NCBI GenBank assembly: GCA_020055645.1
Contig: CM034548.1
Coordinates: forward strand, 51,327,411-51,391,410
DNA length: 64,000 nucleotides
Direction of reading: 5' to 3'
DNA from: Tomocerus qinae
Taxonomy: Eukaryota; Arthropoda; Collembola; Entomobryomorpha; Tomoceridae
Positions 38,075 through 50,210 of the stretch are shown piece after piece. The notes under the pieces were generated by a model, which saw only the letters and a list, made by a program, of their open reading frames with translations, was not told the origin of the DNA and did not search any database. The position numbers and the translations under genes were made by a program. Each line of letters starts with the position of its first letter. Positions within the stretch are counted from its first letter, which is position 1.

Positions 38075-40420
38075 TTGTACAGGAGGCAAAATGCTTTAAA
38101 AAAAATTTTTCAAAGAATTGAAATTCATGAAGTTTAATCACTTGTAAGAGCCAAAAAGCTTAAAGATAATATTCAACAGTTTTAATTGATCATTTTTTAA
38201 ACTTGTAACGAGCCAAAAAGCTTAAAAAATAATTTTCAAGAGTTGAAATTCATGATTTAATACTTGTACGAGCCAAAAAGCTTAAAAAAATAACATTCAA
38301 CAGTTTTGAATTATTTTTTAACCTTGTACAGAGGCAAAAAGCTTAAAAAATAATTTTCAAGAATTGAAATTTATGATTTAATACTTGTACGAGCCAAAAA
38401 GCTTAAAAATAACATTCAACAGTTTTAATTGATCATTTTTTAAACTTGTATGAGCCAAAAAGCTTAAAAAATTCATGATTTAATACTTGTACAAGCAAAA
38501 AAAATAATTTTTTTCAAGTGTCTAGTCTTCTTATTAATGTTGTTATATTACTAAGGTTTTAAGTGTCATCGTACACGCTCAAAAAATGATTTTTTCCAAG
38601 TGTCTAGTCTTCTTTTAATGTTATATTACTAGGGTTTTTTGGTCTCCTCGTACAAGCTCAAAAAAATGATTTTTTTCAAGAGTCTAGACTTTATTATTGT
38701 TATATTACTAAGGTTTATGGTCTCCTCGTACAAGCTCAAAAAAATGATTTTTTTTCAAGTGTCTAGTCTTCATTAATGTTATATTACTAAGGTTTTTGGG
38801 CTCCTCGTACAAGCTCAAAAAATGATTTTTTTCGAGTGTCTAGTCTTCATTAATGTTATATTACTAAGGTTTGTGGTCTCGTACAAGCTCAAAAAAATGA
38901 TTTTTTTCAAGTGTCTAGTCTTCATTAAGGTTATATTACTAAGGTTTTTGGTTTCCTCGTACAACCTCAAAAAAAATGATTTTTTTCAAGTGTCTAGTCT
39001 TTATTAATGTTATATTACTAAGGTTTTTGGTCTCCTCGTACAAGCTCAAAAAAATGATTTTTTTCAAGTGTCTAGTCTTTATAAATGTTATATTACAAAT
39101 GTTTTTTGGTCTCCTCGTACAATGCTTAAAAAATTGAAGTTTTTTTCAAGTGTTTCTTAAAATGCTTAAAAATAACATTCAACAGTTTTGAATTATTTTT
39201 TTTAACCTTATACGAAGGCAAAAAGCTTAAAAAACAATTTTCAATAATTGAAATTCATGATTTAATACTTTGTAAGAAGCCAAAAAGCTTAAAGATAACA
39301 TTCAACAGTTTTAATTGATCATTTTTCAAACTTGTACGAGCCAAAAAGCTTCAAAAACAATTTTCAAGAATTGAAATTCATGATTTAATACTTGTTTGAG
39401 CCAAAAAGCTTAAAAATAACATTCAACATTTTTAATTGATCATTTTTTAAACTTGTACGAGCGAAAAAGCTGAAAGAATTCATGTGGATTTAATACTTGT
39501 ACGAGGCAAAAAGCTTAAAAATAACATTCAACAGTTTTAATTGATCCCATTTTTTTTAAACTTGTACTAGAGCCAAAAAAGCTTAAAAAATTCATGATTT
39601 AATACTTATACAAGCTCAAAAAAAATGATTTTTTTCAAGTGTCTAGTCTTCATTAATGTTATATTACTAAGGTTTTTGATCTCCTCGTACAAGCTCAAAA
39701 AAATGATTTTTTTCAAGTGTCTAGTCTTTATTAATGTTATATTACTAAGGTTTATGGTCTCCTCGTACAAGCTCAAAAAAATGATTTTTTTCAAGTGTCT
39801 AGTCTTTATTAATGTTATATTACTAAGGTTTTAAACGTCCTCGTACAAGCTCAAAAAAATGATTTTTTTCCAAGTGTCTAGTCTTCATTAATGTTATATT
39901 ACTAAGGTTTGTGGTCTCCTCGTACAAGCTCAAAAAAATGATTTTTTTCAAGTGTCTAGTCTTCATTAAAGTTATATTACTAAGGTTTTAAGTGTCATCG
40001 TACACGCTCAAAAAAATGATTTTTTTCAAGCGTCTAGTCTTCATTAATGTTATATTACCAAGGTTTGTGGTCTCCTCGTACAAACTCAGAAAAAATGATT
40101 TTTCAAGTGTCTAGTCTTCATTAATGTTATATTACTAATGTTTTTGGTCCCCTCGTACAAGCTTAAAAATTGATTTTTTTTAGTGTTTCTTAAAAAGCTT
40201 AAAAATAACATTCAACAGTTTTAATTATTTTCTAACCTTGTACGAGGCAAAAAGCTTAAAAAATAATTTTCAAGAATTGAAATTAATGATTTAATACTTG
40301 TACGAGCCAAAAAGCTTAAAAATAACATTCAACAGTTTTAATTGATCATTTTTTAAACTTGTATGAGCCAAAAAGCTTAAAAAATTCATGATTTAATACT
40401 TGTACAAGCCAAAAAAAATG
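38075..40420. repeat. B-rich super-block S4
   Basis: Collinear with S2. TTGTTTGAGCC is at 39392 (S2: 19689), the CGTACAAACTCAG unit at 40077 (S2: 20361) and the TTGAAATTAATGATTT B variant near 40274 (S2: 20563). The offset is 19,596 bp on the left and 19,716 bp on the right. The C content in the middle differs from S2, with fewer C' units and more standard ones. Confidence 0.78.
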
Positions 40421-40763
40421 ATTTTTTCAAGTGTCTAGTCTTCATTAATGTTATATTACTAAGGTTTTTGGTCTCCTCGTACAAGCTCAAAAAAAATGAT
40501 TTTTTTCAAGTGTCTAGTCTTTATTATTGTTATATTACTAAGGTTTTTGGTCTCCTCGTACAAGCTCAAAAAAATGATTTTTTTTCAAGTGTCTAGTCTT
40601 TATTAATGTTATATTACTAAGGTTTGTGGTCTCCTCGTACAAGCTCAAAAAAATGATTTTTTTCAAGTGTCTAGTCTTTATTAATGTTATATTACTAAGG
40701 TTTTTGGTCTCCTCGTACAAGCTCAAAAAAATAATTTTTTTCAAGTGTCTAGTCTTCAATAAT
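40421..40763 (+). repeat. C run truncated by the gap
   Basis: About four and a half C units, mostly of the GTCTTTATTAATG subtype, ending mid-unit at CTTCAATAAT before the N run. The ATAATTTTTTT and CTTCAATAATG variants in the last unit also occur together near 21018-21050. Confidence 0.85.
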
Positions 40764-40863
40764 NNNNNNNNNNNNNNNNNNNNNNNNNNNNNNNNNNNNN
40801 NNNNNNNNNNNNNNNNNNNNNNNNNNNNNNNNNNNNNNNNNNNNNNNNNNNNNNNNNNNNNNN
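40764..40863. other. Assembly gap, 100 N
   Basis: Exactly 100 undetermined bases. A round number is the usual placeholder for a gap of unknown size. The flanks belong to related satellite but in opposite B orientation, so the true distance and order across it cannot be inferred from the sequence. Open frames that appear to cross it have no meaning. Confidence 0.98.
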
Positions 40864-43800
40864 TTTTTAAGCTTTTTGGCTCGTACAAGTATTAAATCAT
40901 GAATTTCAATTCTTGAAAATGGTTTTTTAAGCTTTTTGGCTCGTACAAATTTAAAAAATAATTAAAACTGTTGAATGTTATTTTTAAGCTTTTTGGCTCG
41001 TACAAGTTTAAACAATGATCAATTAAATCTGTTGAATGTTATTTTTAAGCTTCTTGGCTCGTTCAAGTTTAAAAAATGATCAATTAAAACTGTTGAATGT
41101 TATTTTTAAGCTTTTTGGCTCGTACAAGTTTAAAAAATGATCAATTAAAACTGTTGAATCTTATTTTTAAGCTTTATGGCTCGTACAAGTATTAAATCAT
41201 AAATTTCAATTCTTGAAAATTATTTTTTAAGCTTTTTGCCTCGTACAAGTTTAAAAAATAATTAAAACTGTTGAATGTTATTTTTAAGCTTTTTGGCTCG
41301 TACAAGTATTAAATCATGAATTTCAATTCTTAAAAAAAATTGTTTTTAAGCTTTTTGACTCGTACATGTTTAAAAAATGATCAATTAAAACTGTTGAATG
41401 TTATTTTTAAGCTTTTTGGCTCGTTCAAGTTTAAAAATGATCAATTAAAACTGTTGAATGTTATTTTTAAGCTTTTTAGTTCGTACAAGTTTAAAAAATG
41501 ATCAATTAAAACTGTTGAATGTTATTTTTAAGCTTTTTGGCTCCTAAATGTATTAAATCATAAACTTCAATTCTTGAAAATTATTTTTTAAGCTTTTCGC
41601 CTCGTTCAAGTTTAAAAAATAATCAAAACGGTTGAATGTTGATTTTAAGCTTTTTGGCTCGTACAAGTTTAAAAAATGATCAATTAAAACTGTTGAATGT
41701 TATTTTTAAGCTTTTTGGCTCCTAAATGTATTAAATCATAAACTTCAATTCTTGAAAATTATTTTTTAAGCTTTTCGCCTCGCACAAGTTTAAAAAATAA
41801 TTAAAACTGTTGAATGTTATTTTTAAGCTTTTTGGCTCGTACAAGTATTAAATCATGAATTTCAATTCTTGAAAATGGTTTTTTAAGCTTTTTGGCTCGT
41901 ACAAGTTTAAAAAATAATTAAAACTGTTGAATGTTATTTTTAAGCTTTTTGGCTCGTACAAGTTTAAAAAATGATCAATTAAATCTGTTGAATGTTATTT
42001 TTAAGCTTTTTGGCTCGTTCAAGTTTAAAAAATGATCAATTAAAACTGTTGAATGTTATTTTTAAGCTTTTTGGCTCGTACAAGTTTAAAAAATGATCAA
42101 TTAAAACTGTTGAATCTTATTTTTAAGCTTTATGGCTCGTACAAGTATTAAATCATAAATTTCAATTCTTGAAAATTATTTTTTAAGCTTTTTGCCTCGT
42201 ACAAGTTTAAAAAATAATTAAAACTGTTGAATGTTATTTTTAAGCTTTTTGGCTCGTACAAGTATTAAATCATGAATTTCAATTCTTAAAAAAAATTTTT
42301 TTTAAGCTTTTTGACTCGTACATGTTTAAAAAATGATCAATTAAAACTGTTGAATGTTATTTTTAAGCTTTTTGGCTCGTTCAAGTTTAAAAAATGATCA
42401 ATTAAAACTGTTGAATGTTATTTTTAAGCTTTTTAGTTCGTACAAATATTAAATAAATTTCAATTCTTGAAAATTATTTTTTAAACTTTTTCCCTCGTAC
42501 AAGTTTAAAAAATAATTAAAACTGTTGAATGTTATTTTTAAGCTTTTTGCCTCGTACAAGTATTAAATCATAAATTTCAATTCTTGAAAATTATTTTTTA
42601 AGCTTTTTGCTTCGTACAAGTTTAAAAAATAATTAAAACTGTCGAATGTTATTTTTAAGCTTTTTGGCTCGTACAAGTATTAAATCATGAATTTCAATTC
42701 TTGAAAATTGGTTTTTAAGCTTTTTGGCTCGTACAAGTTAAAAAAATGATCAATTAAAACTGTTGAATGTTATTTTTAAGCTTTTTGGCTCGTACAAGTT
42801 TAAAAAATAATTAAAACTTTTGAATGTTATTTTTTGCTTTTTTGCTCGTATAAGTATTTAATCATAAAATTCAACTCTTGAAAATTATTTTTCATCCTTT
42901 CTAGCTCTTACAAGTATTAAATCATGAATTTCAACTCTTGAAAACTATTTTTTAAGCTTTTTGGCTCGTACAAGTTTAAAAAATGATCAATTAAAACTGT
43001 TGAATGTTATCTTTAACCTTTTTGGCTCTTACAAGTATTAAATCATGAACTTCAATTCTTGAAAATTATTTTTTAAGCTTTTTGCCTCGTACAAGTTTAA
43101 AAAATGATCAATTGAAGCTGTTGAATGTTATTTTTAACATTTTTGGCTCGTACAAGTTTAAAAAATGATCAATTAAAACTGTTGAATGTTATTTTTAAGC
43201 TTTTTGGCTCCTAAATGTATTAAATCATAAACTTCAATTCTTGAAAATTATTTTTTAAGCTTTTCGCCTCGCACAAGTTTAAAAAATAATTAAAACTGTT
43301 GAATGTTATTTTTAAGCTTTTTGGCTCGTACAAGTATTAAATCATGAATTTCAATTCTTGAAAATGGTTTTTTAAGCTTTTTGGCTCGTACAAGTTTAAA
43401 AAATAATTAAAACTGTTGAATGTTATTTTTAAGCTTTTTGGCTCGTACAAGTTTAAAAAATGATCAATTAAATCTGTTGAATGTTATTTTTAAGCTTTTT
43501 GGCTCGTTCAAGTTTAAAAAATGATCAATTAAAACTGTTGAATGTTATTTTTAAGCTTTTTGGCTCGTACAAGTTAAAAAAATGATTAATTAATACTGTT
43601 GAATGTTATTTTTAAGCTTTTTGGCTCGTACAAGTATTAAATCATAAATTTCAATTCTTGAAAATTATTTTTTAAGCTTTTTGCCTCGTACAAGTTTAAA
43701 AAATAATTAAAACTGTTGAATGTTATTTTTAAGCTTTTTGGCTCGTACAAGTATTAAATCATGAATCTCAATTCCTAAAAAAATATTTTTTAAGCTTTTT

Positions 43801-45046
43801 GACTCGTACATGTTTAAAAAATGATCAATTAAATCTGTTGAATGTTATTTTGAAGCTTTTTGGCTCGTTCAAGTTTGAAAAATGATCAATTAAAACTGTT
43901 GAATGTTATTTTTAAGCTTTTTGGCTCGTACAAGTTTAAAAAATGATCAATTAAAACTGTTGAATGTTATTTTTAAGCTTTTTGGCTCGTACAAGTATTA
44001 AATCATAAATTTGAATTCTTGAAAATTATTTTTTATGCTTTTTGCCTCGTACAAGTTTAAAAAATAATTAAAACTGTTGAATGTTTTTTTTAAGCTTTTT
44101 GGCTCGTACAAGTATTAAATCATGAATTTCAATTCTTAAAAAAAATTGTTTTTAAGCTTTTTGACTCGTACATGTTTAAAAAATGATCAATTAAAACTGT
44201 TGAATGTTATATTTAAGCTTTTTGGCTCGTACAAGTTTAAAAAATGATCAATTAAAACTGTTGAATGTTATTTTTAAGCTTTTTGGCTCGTACAAGTTTA
44301 AAAAATAATTAAAACTATTGAATGTTATTTTTAGGCTTTTTTGCTCGTATAAGTATTTAATCATAAAATTTAACTCTTGAAAATTATTTTTCATCCTTTT
44401 TGGCTCTTACAAGTATTAAACCATGAATTTCAAATCTTGAAAATGTTTTTTTAAGCTCTTTGGCTCGTACAAGTTTAAAAAATGATCAATTAAAACTGTT
44501 GAATGTTATTTTTAAACTTTTTGGCTCGTACAAGTTTAAAAAATGATCAATTAAAACTGTTAAATGTTATTTTAAAGCTTTTTGGCTCGTACAAGTATTG
44601 GATCAAAAATTTCAATTCTTGAAATATATTTTTTAAGCTTTTTGCCTCGCACAAGTTTAAAAAATCATCAATTAAAGCTGTTGAATGTTATTTTTAAGCT
44701 TTTTGGCTCGTACAAGTTTAAAAAATGATCAATTAAAACTGTTGAATGTTATTTTTAAGCTTTTTGGCTCCTAAATGTATTAAATCATAAACTTCAATTC
44801 TTGAAAATTATTTTTTAAGCTTTTCGCCTCGTACAAGTTTAAAAAACAATCAAAACGGTTGAATGTTATTTTTAAGCTTTTTGGCTCGTACAAGTTTAAA
44901 AAATGATCAATTAAAACTGTTGAATGTTATTTTTAAGCTTTTTGGCTCCTAAATGTATTAAATCATAAACTTCAATTCTTGAAAATTATTTTTTAAGCTT
45001 TTCGCCTCGCACAAGTTTAAAAAATAATTAAAACTGTTGAATGTTA
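40864..45046 (+). repeat. B-array HOR copy 1 (~4.18 kb)
   Basis: The sequence starting at 40864 starts again at 45047, an offset of 4,183 bp. Markers: TCGTACAAAT at 40941/45124, CATCCTTTCTAGC at 42893/47079, CATCCTTTTTGGCTCTT at 44392/48399. The first two offsets agree within three bases and the last is 179 shorter, through loss of three whole units in copy 2. A shorter internal duplication is visible at 40.9-41.8 and 41.8-42.5 kb. Confidence 0.85.
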
Positions 45047-48000
45047 TTTTTAAGCTTTTTGGCTCGTACAAGTATTAAATCATGAATTTCAATTCTTGAA
45101 AATGGTTTTTTAAGCTTTTTGGCTCGTACAAATTTAAAAAATAATTAAAACTGTTGAATGTTATTTTTAAGCTTTTTGGCTCGTACAAGTTTAAACAATG
45201 ATCAATTAAATCTGTTGAATGTTATTTTTAAGCTTCTTGGCTCGTTCAAGTTTAAAAAATGATCAATTAAAACTGTTGAATGTTATTTTTAAGCTTTTTG
45301 GCTCGTACAAGTTTAAAAAATGATCAATTAAAACTGTTGAATCTTATTTTTAAGCTTTATGGCTCGTACAAGTATTAAATCATAAATTTCAATTCTTGAA
45401 AATTATTTTTTAAGCTTTTTGCCTCGTACAAGTTTAAAAAATAATTAAAACTGTTGAATGTTATTTTTAAGCTTTTTGGCTCGTACAAGTATTAAATCAT
45501 GAATTTCAATTCTTAAAAAAAATTGTTTTTAAACTTTTTGACTCGTACATGTTTAAAAAATGATCAATTAAAACTGTTGAATGTTATTTTTAAGCTTTTT
45601 GGCTCGTTCAAGTTTAAAAATGATCAATTAAAACTGTTGAATGTTATTTTTAAGCTTTTTAGTTCGTACAAGTTTAAAAAATGATCAATTAAAACTGTTG
45701 AATGTTATTTTTAAGCTTTTTGGCTCCTAAATGTATTAAATCATAAACTTCAATTCTTGAAAATTATTTTTAAGCTTTTCGCCTCGTTCAAGTTTAAAAA
45801 ATAATCAAAACGGTTGAATGTTGATTTTAAGCTTTTTGGCTCGTACAAGTTTAAAAAATGATCAATTAAAACTGTTGAATGTTATTTTTAAGCTTTTTGG
45901 CTCCTAAATGTATTAAATCATAAACTTCAATTCTTGAAAATTATTTTTTAAGCTTTTCGCCTCGCACAAGTTTAAAAAATAATTAAAACTGTTGAATGTT
46001 ATTTTTAAGCTTTTTGGCTCGTACAAGTATTAAATCATGAATTTCAATTCTTGAAAATGGTTTTTTAAGCTTTTTGGCTCGTACAAGTTTAAAAAATAAT
46101 TAAAACTGTTGAATGTTATTTTTAAGCTTTTTGGCTCGTACAAGTTTAAAAAATGATCAATTAAATCTGTTGAATGTTATTTTTAAGCTTTTTGGCTCGT
46201 TCAAGTTTAAAAAATGATCAATTAAAACTGTTGAATGTTATTTTTAAGCTTTTTGGCTCGTACAAGTTTAAAAAATGATCAATTAAAACTGTTGAATCTT
46301 ATTTTTAAGCTTTATGGCTCGTACAAGTATTAAATCATAAATTTCAATTCTTGAAAATTATTTTTTAAGCTTTTTGCCTCGTACAAGTTTAAAAAATAAT
46401 TAAAACTGTTGAATGTTATTTTTAAGCTTTTTGGCTCGTACAAGTATTAAATCATGAATTTCAATTCTTAAAAAAATTGTTTTTAAGCTTTTTGACTCGT
46501 ACATGTTTAAAAAATGATCAATTAAAACTGTTGAATGTTATTTTTAAGCTTTTTGGCTCGTTCAAGTTTAAAAAATGATCAATTAAAACTGTTGAATGTT
46601 ATTTTTAAGCTTTTTAGTTCGTACAAATATTAAATCATAAATTTCAATTCTTGAAAATTATTTTTTAAACTTTTTCCCTCGTACAAGTTTAAAAAATAAT
46701 TAAAACTGTTGAATGTTATTTTTAAGCTTTTTGCCTCGTACAAGTATTAAATCATAAATTTCAATTCTTGAAAATTATTTTTTAAGCTTTTTGCTTCGTA
46801 CAAGTTTAAAAAATAATTAAAACTGTCGAATGTTATTTTTAAGCTTTTTGGCTCGTACAAGTATTAAATCATGAATTTCAATTCTTGAAAATTGGTTTTT
46901 AAGCTTTTTGGCTCGTACAAGTTAAAAAAATGATCAATTAAAACTGTTGAATGTTATTTTTAAGCTTTTTGGCTCGTACAAGTTTAAAAAATAATTAAAA
47001 CTTTTGAATGTTATTTTTAGGCTTTTTTGCTCGTATAAGTATTTAATCATAAAATTCAACTCTTGAAAATTATTTTTCATCCTTTCTAGCTCTTACAAGT
47101 ATTAAATCATGAATTTCAACTCTTGAAAACTATTTTTTAAGCTTTTTGGCTCGTACAAGTTTAAAAAATGATCAATTAAAACTGTTGAATGTTATCTTTA
47201 ACCTTTTTGGCTCTTACAAGTATTAAATCATGAACTTCAATTCTTGAAAATTATTTTTTAAGCTTTTTGCCTCGTACAAGTTTAAAAAATGATCAATTGA
47301 AGCTGTTGAATGTTATTTTTAACATTTTTGGCTCGTACAAGTTTAAAAAATGATCAATTAAAACTGTTGAATGTTATTTTTAAGCTTTTTGGCTCCTAAA
47401 TGTATTAAATCATAAATTTCAATTCTTGAAAATTATTTTTTAAGCTTTTCGCCTCGTACAAGTTTAAAAAATAATTAAAACTGTTGAATGTTATTTTTAG
47501 GCTTTTTGGCTCGTACAAGTATTAAATCATGAATTTCAATTCTTGAAAATGGTTTTTTAAGCTTTTTGGCTCGTACAAGTTTAAAAAATGATCAATTAAA
47601 ACTGTTGAATGTTATTTTTAAGCTTTTTGGCTCGTACAAGTTAAAAAAATGATTAATTAATACTGTTGAATGTTATTTTTAAGCTTTTTGGCTCGTACAA
47701 GTATTAAATCATAAATTTCAATTCTTGAAAATTATTTTTTAATTTTTTTGCCTCGTACAAGTTTAAAAAATAATTAAAACTGTTGAATGTTATTTTTAAG
47801 CTTTTTGGCTCGTACAAGTATTAAATCATGAATCTCAATTCCTAAAAAAATATTTTTTAAGCTTTTTGACTCGTACATGTTTAAAAAATGATCAATTAAA
47901 TCTGTTGAATGTTATTTTGAAGCTTTTTGGCTCGTTCAAGTTTGAAAAATGATCAATTAAAACTGTTGAATGTTATTTTTAAGCTTTTTGGCTCGTACAA

Positions 48001-49060
48001 GTTTAAAAAATGATCAATTAAAACTGTTGAATGTTATTTTTAAGCTTTTTGGCTCGTACAAGTATTAAATCATAAATTTGAATTCTTGAAAATTATTTTT
48101 TATGCTTTTTGCCTCGTACAAGTTTAAAAAATAATTAAAACTGTTGAATGTTTTTTTTAAGCTTTTTGGCTCGTACAAGTATTAAATCATGAATTTCAAT
48201 TCTTAAAAAAAATTGTTTTTAAGCTTTTTGACTCGTACAAGTTTAAAAAATGATCAATTAAAACTGTTGAATGTTATTTTTAAGCTTTTTGGCTCGTACA
48301 AGTTTAAAAAATAATTAAAACTATTGAATGTTATTTTTAGGCTTTTTTGCTCGTATAAGTATTTAATCATAAAATTTAACTCTTGAAAATTATTTTTCAT
48401 CCTTTTTGGCTCTTACAAGTATTAAACCATGAATTTCAAATCTTGAAAATGTTTTTTTAAGCTCTTTGGCTCGTACAAGTTTAAAAAATGATCAATTAAA
48501 ACTGTTGAATGTTATTTTTAAACTTTTTGGCTCGTACAAGTTTAAAAAATGATCAATTAAAACTGTTAAATGTTATTTTAAAGCTTTTTGGCTCGTACAA
48601 GTATTGGATCAAAAATTTCAATTCTTGAAATATATTTTTTAAGCTTTTTGCCTCGCACAAGTTTAAAAAATCATCAATTAAAGCTGTTGAATGTTATTTT
48701 TAAGCTTTTTGGCTCGTACAAGTTTAAAAAATGATCAATTAAAACTGTTGAATGTTATTTTTAAGCTTTTTGGCTCCTAAATGTATTAAATCATAAACTT
48801 CAATTCTTGAAAATTATTTTTTAAGCTTTTCGCCTCGTACAAGTTTAAAAAATAATCAAAACTGTTGAATGTTATTTTTAAGCTTTTTGGCTCGTACAAG
48901 TTTAAAAAATGATCAATTAAAACTGTTGAATGTTATTTTTAAGCTTTTTGGCTCCTAAATGTATTAAATCATAAACTTCAATTCTTGAAAATTATTTTTT
49001 AAGCTTTTCGCCTCGCACAAGTTTAAAAAATAATTAAAACTGTTGAATGTTATTTTTAAG
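45047..49060 (+). repeat. B-array HOR copy 2 (~4.01 kb)
   Basis: Copy of 40864-45046. It lacks 179 bp near 47.57 kb relative to copy 1, exactly one 57-bp and two 61-bp units. It shares private variants such as TTCTTGGCTCGTTC (about 45234) and CTTTATGGCTCG (about 45353) with copy 1. The right limit is where the start sequence appears again near 49053. Confidence 0.83.
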
Positions 49061-50210
49061 CTTTTTGGCTCGTACAAGTATTAAATCATGAATTTCAATT
49101 CTTGAAAATGGTTTTTTAAGCTTTTTGGCTCGTACAAATTTAAAAAATAATTAAAACTGTTGAATGTTATTTTTAAGCTTTTTGGCTCGTACAAGTTTAA
49201 ACAATGATCAATTAAATCTGTTGAATGTTATTTTTAAGCTTCTTGGCTCGTTCAAGTTTAAAAAATGATCAATTAAAACTGTTGAATGTTATTTTTAAGC
49301 TTTTTGGCTCGTACAAGTTTAAAAAATGATCAATTAAAACTGTTGAATGTTATTTTTAAGCTTTTTGGCTCGTACAAGTTTAAAAAATGATCAATTAAAA
49401 CTGTTGAATGTTATTTTAAAGCTTTTTGGCTCGTACAAGTATTGGATCAGAAATTTCAATTCTTGAAATATATTTTTTAAGCTTTTTGCCTCGCACAAGT
49501 TTAAAAAATCATCAATTAAAGCTGTTGAATGTTATTTTTAAGCTTTTTGGCTCGTACAAGTTTAAAAAATGATCAATTAAAACTGTTGAATGTTATTTTT
49601 AAGCTTTTTGGCTCCTAAATGTATTAAATCATAAACTTCAATTCTTGAAAATTATTTTTTAAGCTTTTCGCCTCGTACAAGTTTAAAAAACAATCAAAAC
49701 GGTTGAATGTTATTTTTAAGCTTTTTGGCTCGTACAAGTTTAAAAAATGATCAATTAAAACTGTTGAATGTTATTTTTAAGCTTTTTGGCTCCTAAATGT
49801 ATTAAATCATAAACTTCAATTCTTGAAAATTATTTTTTAAGCTTTTCGCCTCGCACAAGTTTAAAAAATAATTAAAACTGTTGAATGTTATTTTTAAGCT
49901 TTTTGGCTCGTACAAGTATTAAATCATGAATTTCAATTCTTGAAAATGGTTTTTTAAGCTTTTTGGCTCGTACAAATTTAAAAAATAATTAAAACTGTTG
50001 AATGTTATTTTTAAGCTTTTTGGCTCGTACAAGTTTAAACAATGATCAATTAAATCTGTTGAATGTTATTTTTAAGCTTCTTGGCTCGTTCAAGTTTAAA
50101 AAATGATCAATTAAAACTGTTGAATGTTATTTTTAAGCTTTTTGGCTCGTACAAGTTTAAAAAATGATCAATTAAAACTGTTGAATCTTATTTTTAAGCT
50201 TTATGGCTCG
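48530..50210 (+). repeat. ~839-bp tandem duplication in the B array
   Basis: TCGTACAAAT markers at 49130 and 49969 are 839 bp apart, and ATTGGATCA variants at 48603 and 49441 are 838 bp apart. The two halves share the same unit order, with one base difference (ATTGGATCAAAAA against ATTGGATCAGAAA). It lies where HOR copy 2 meets copy 3. Boundaries are approximate. Confidence 0.75.

Larger units (their letters stand above)
12119..40763. repeat. Composite B/C satellite array, left arm
   Basis: Two unit types alternate. B units (57-61 bp) read here as ...ACTTGTACGAGCCAAAAAGC..., followed either by an AATTCATGATTTAATAC segment or by an AACATTCAACAGTTTTAATT segment. C units (78 bp) contain A7-TGA-T7, then CAAGTGTCTAGTCTTCATTA, ATGTTATATTACTAAGG, a GGTCTCC stretch and CTCGTACAAGCTC. 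Both carry the same 10-bp box, but in opposite orientations. C runs and B linkers form a ladder with period 126 + 78n bp, interrupted by longer B-rich blocks. I see no non-satellite sequence in the stretch. Confidence 0.96.

Noticed and set aside
12119-40763. CRISPR array
   Set aside because: Repeats are regular, but there are no unique spacers: the sequence between boxes is itself repeated. Unit sizes, AT content and nested HORs fit a eukaryotic satellite, and no cas-like gene is present.
40538-40895. Open frames crossing the N run
   Set aside because: They translate undetermined bases and join two differently oriented contigs, so they carry no information.
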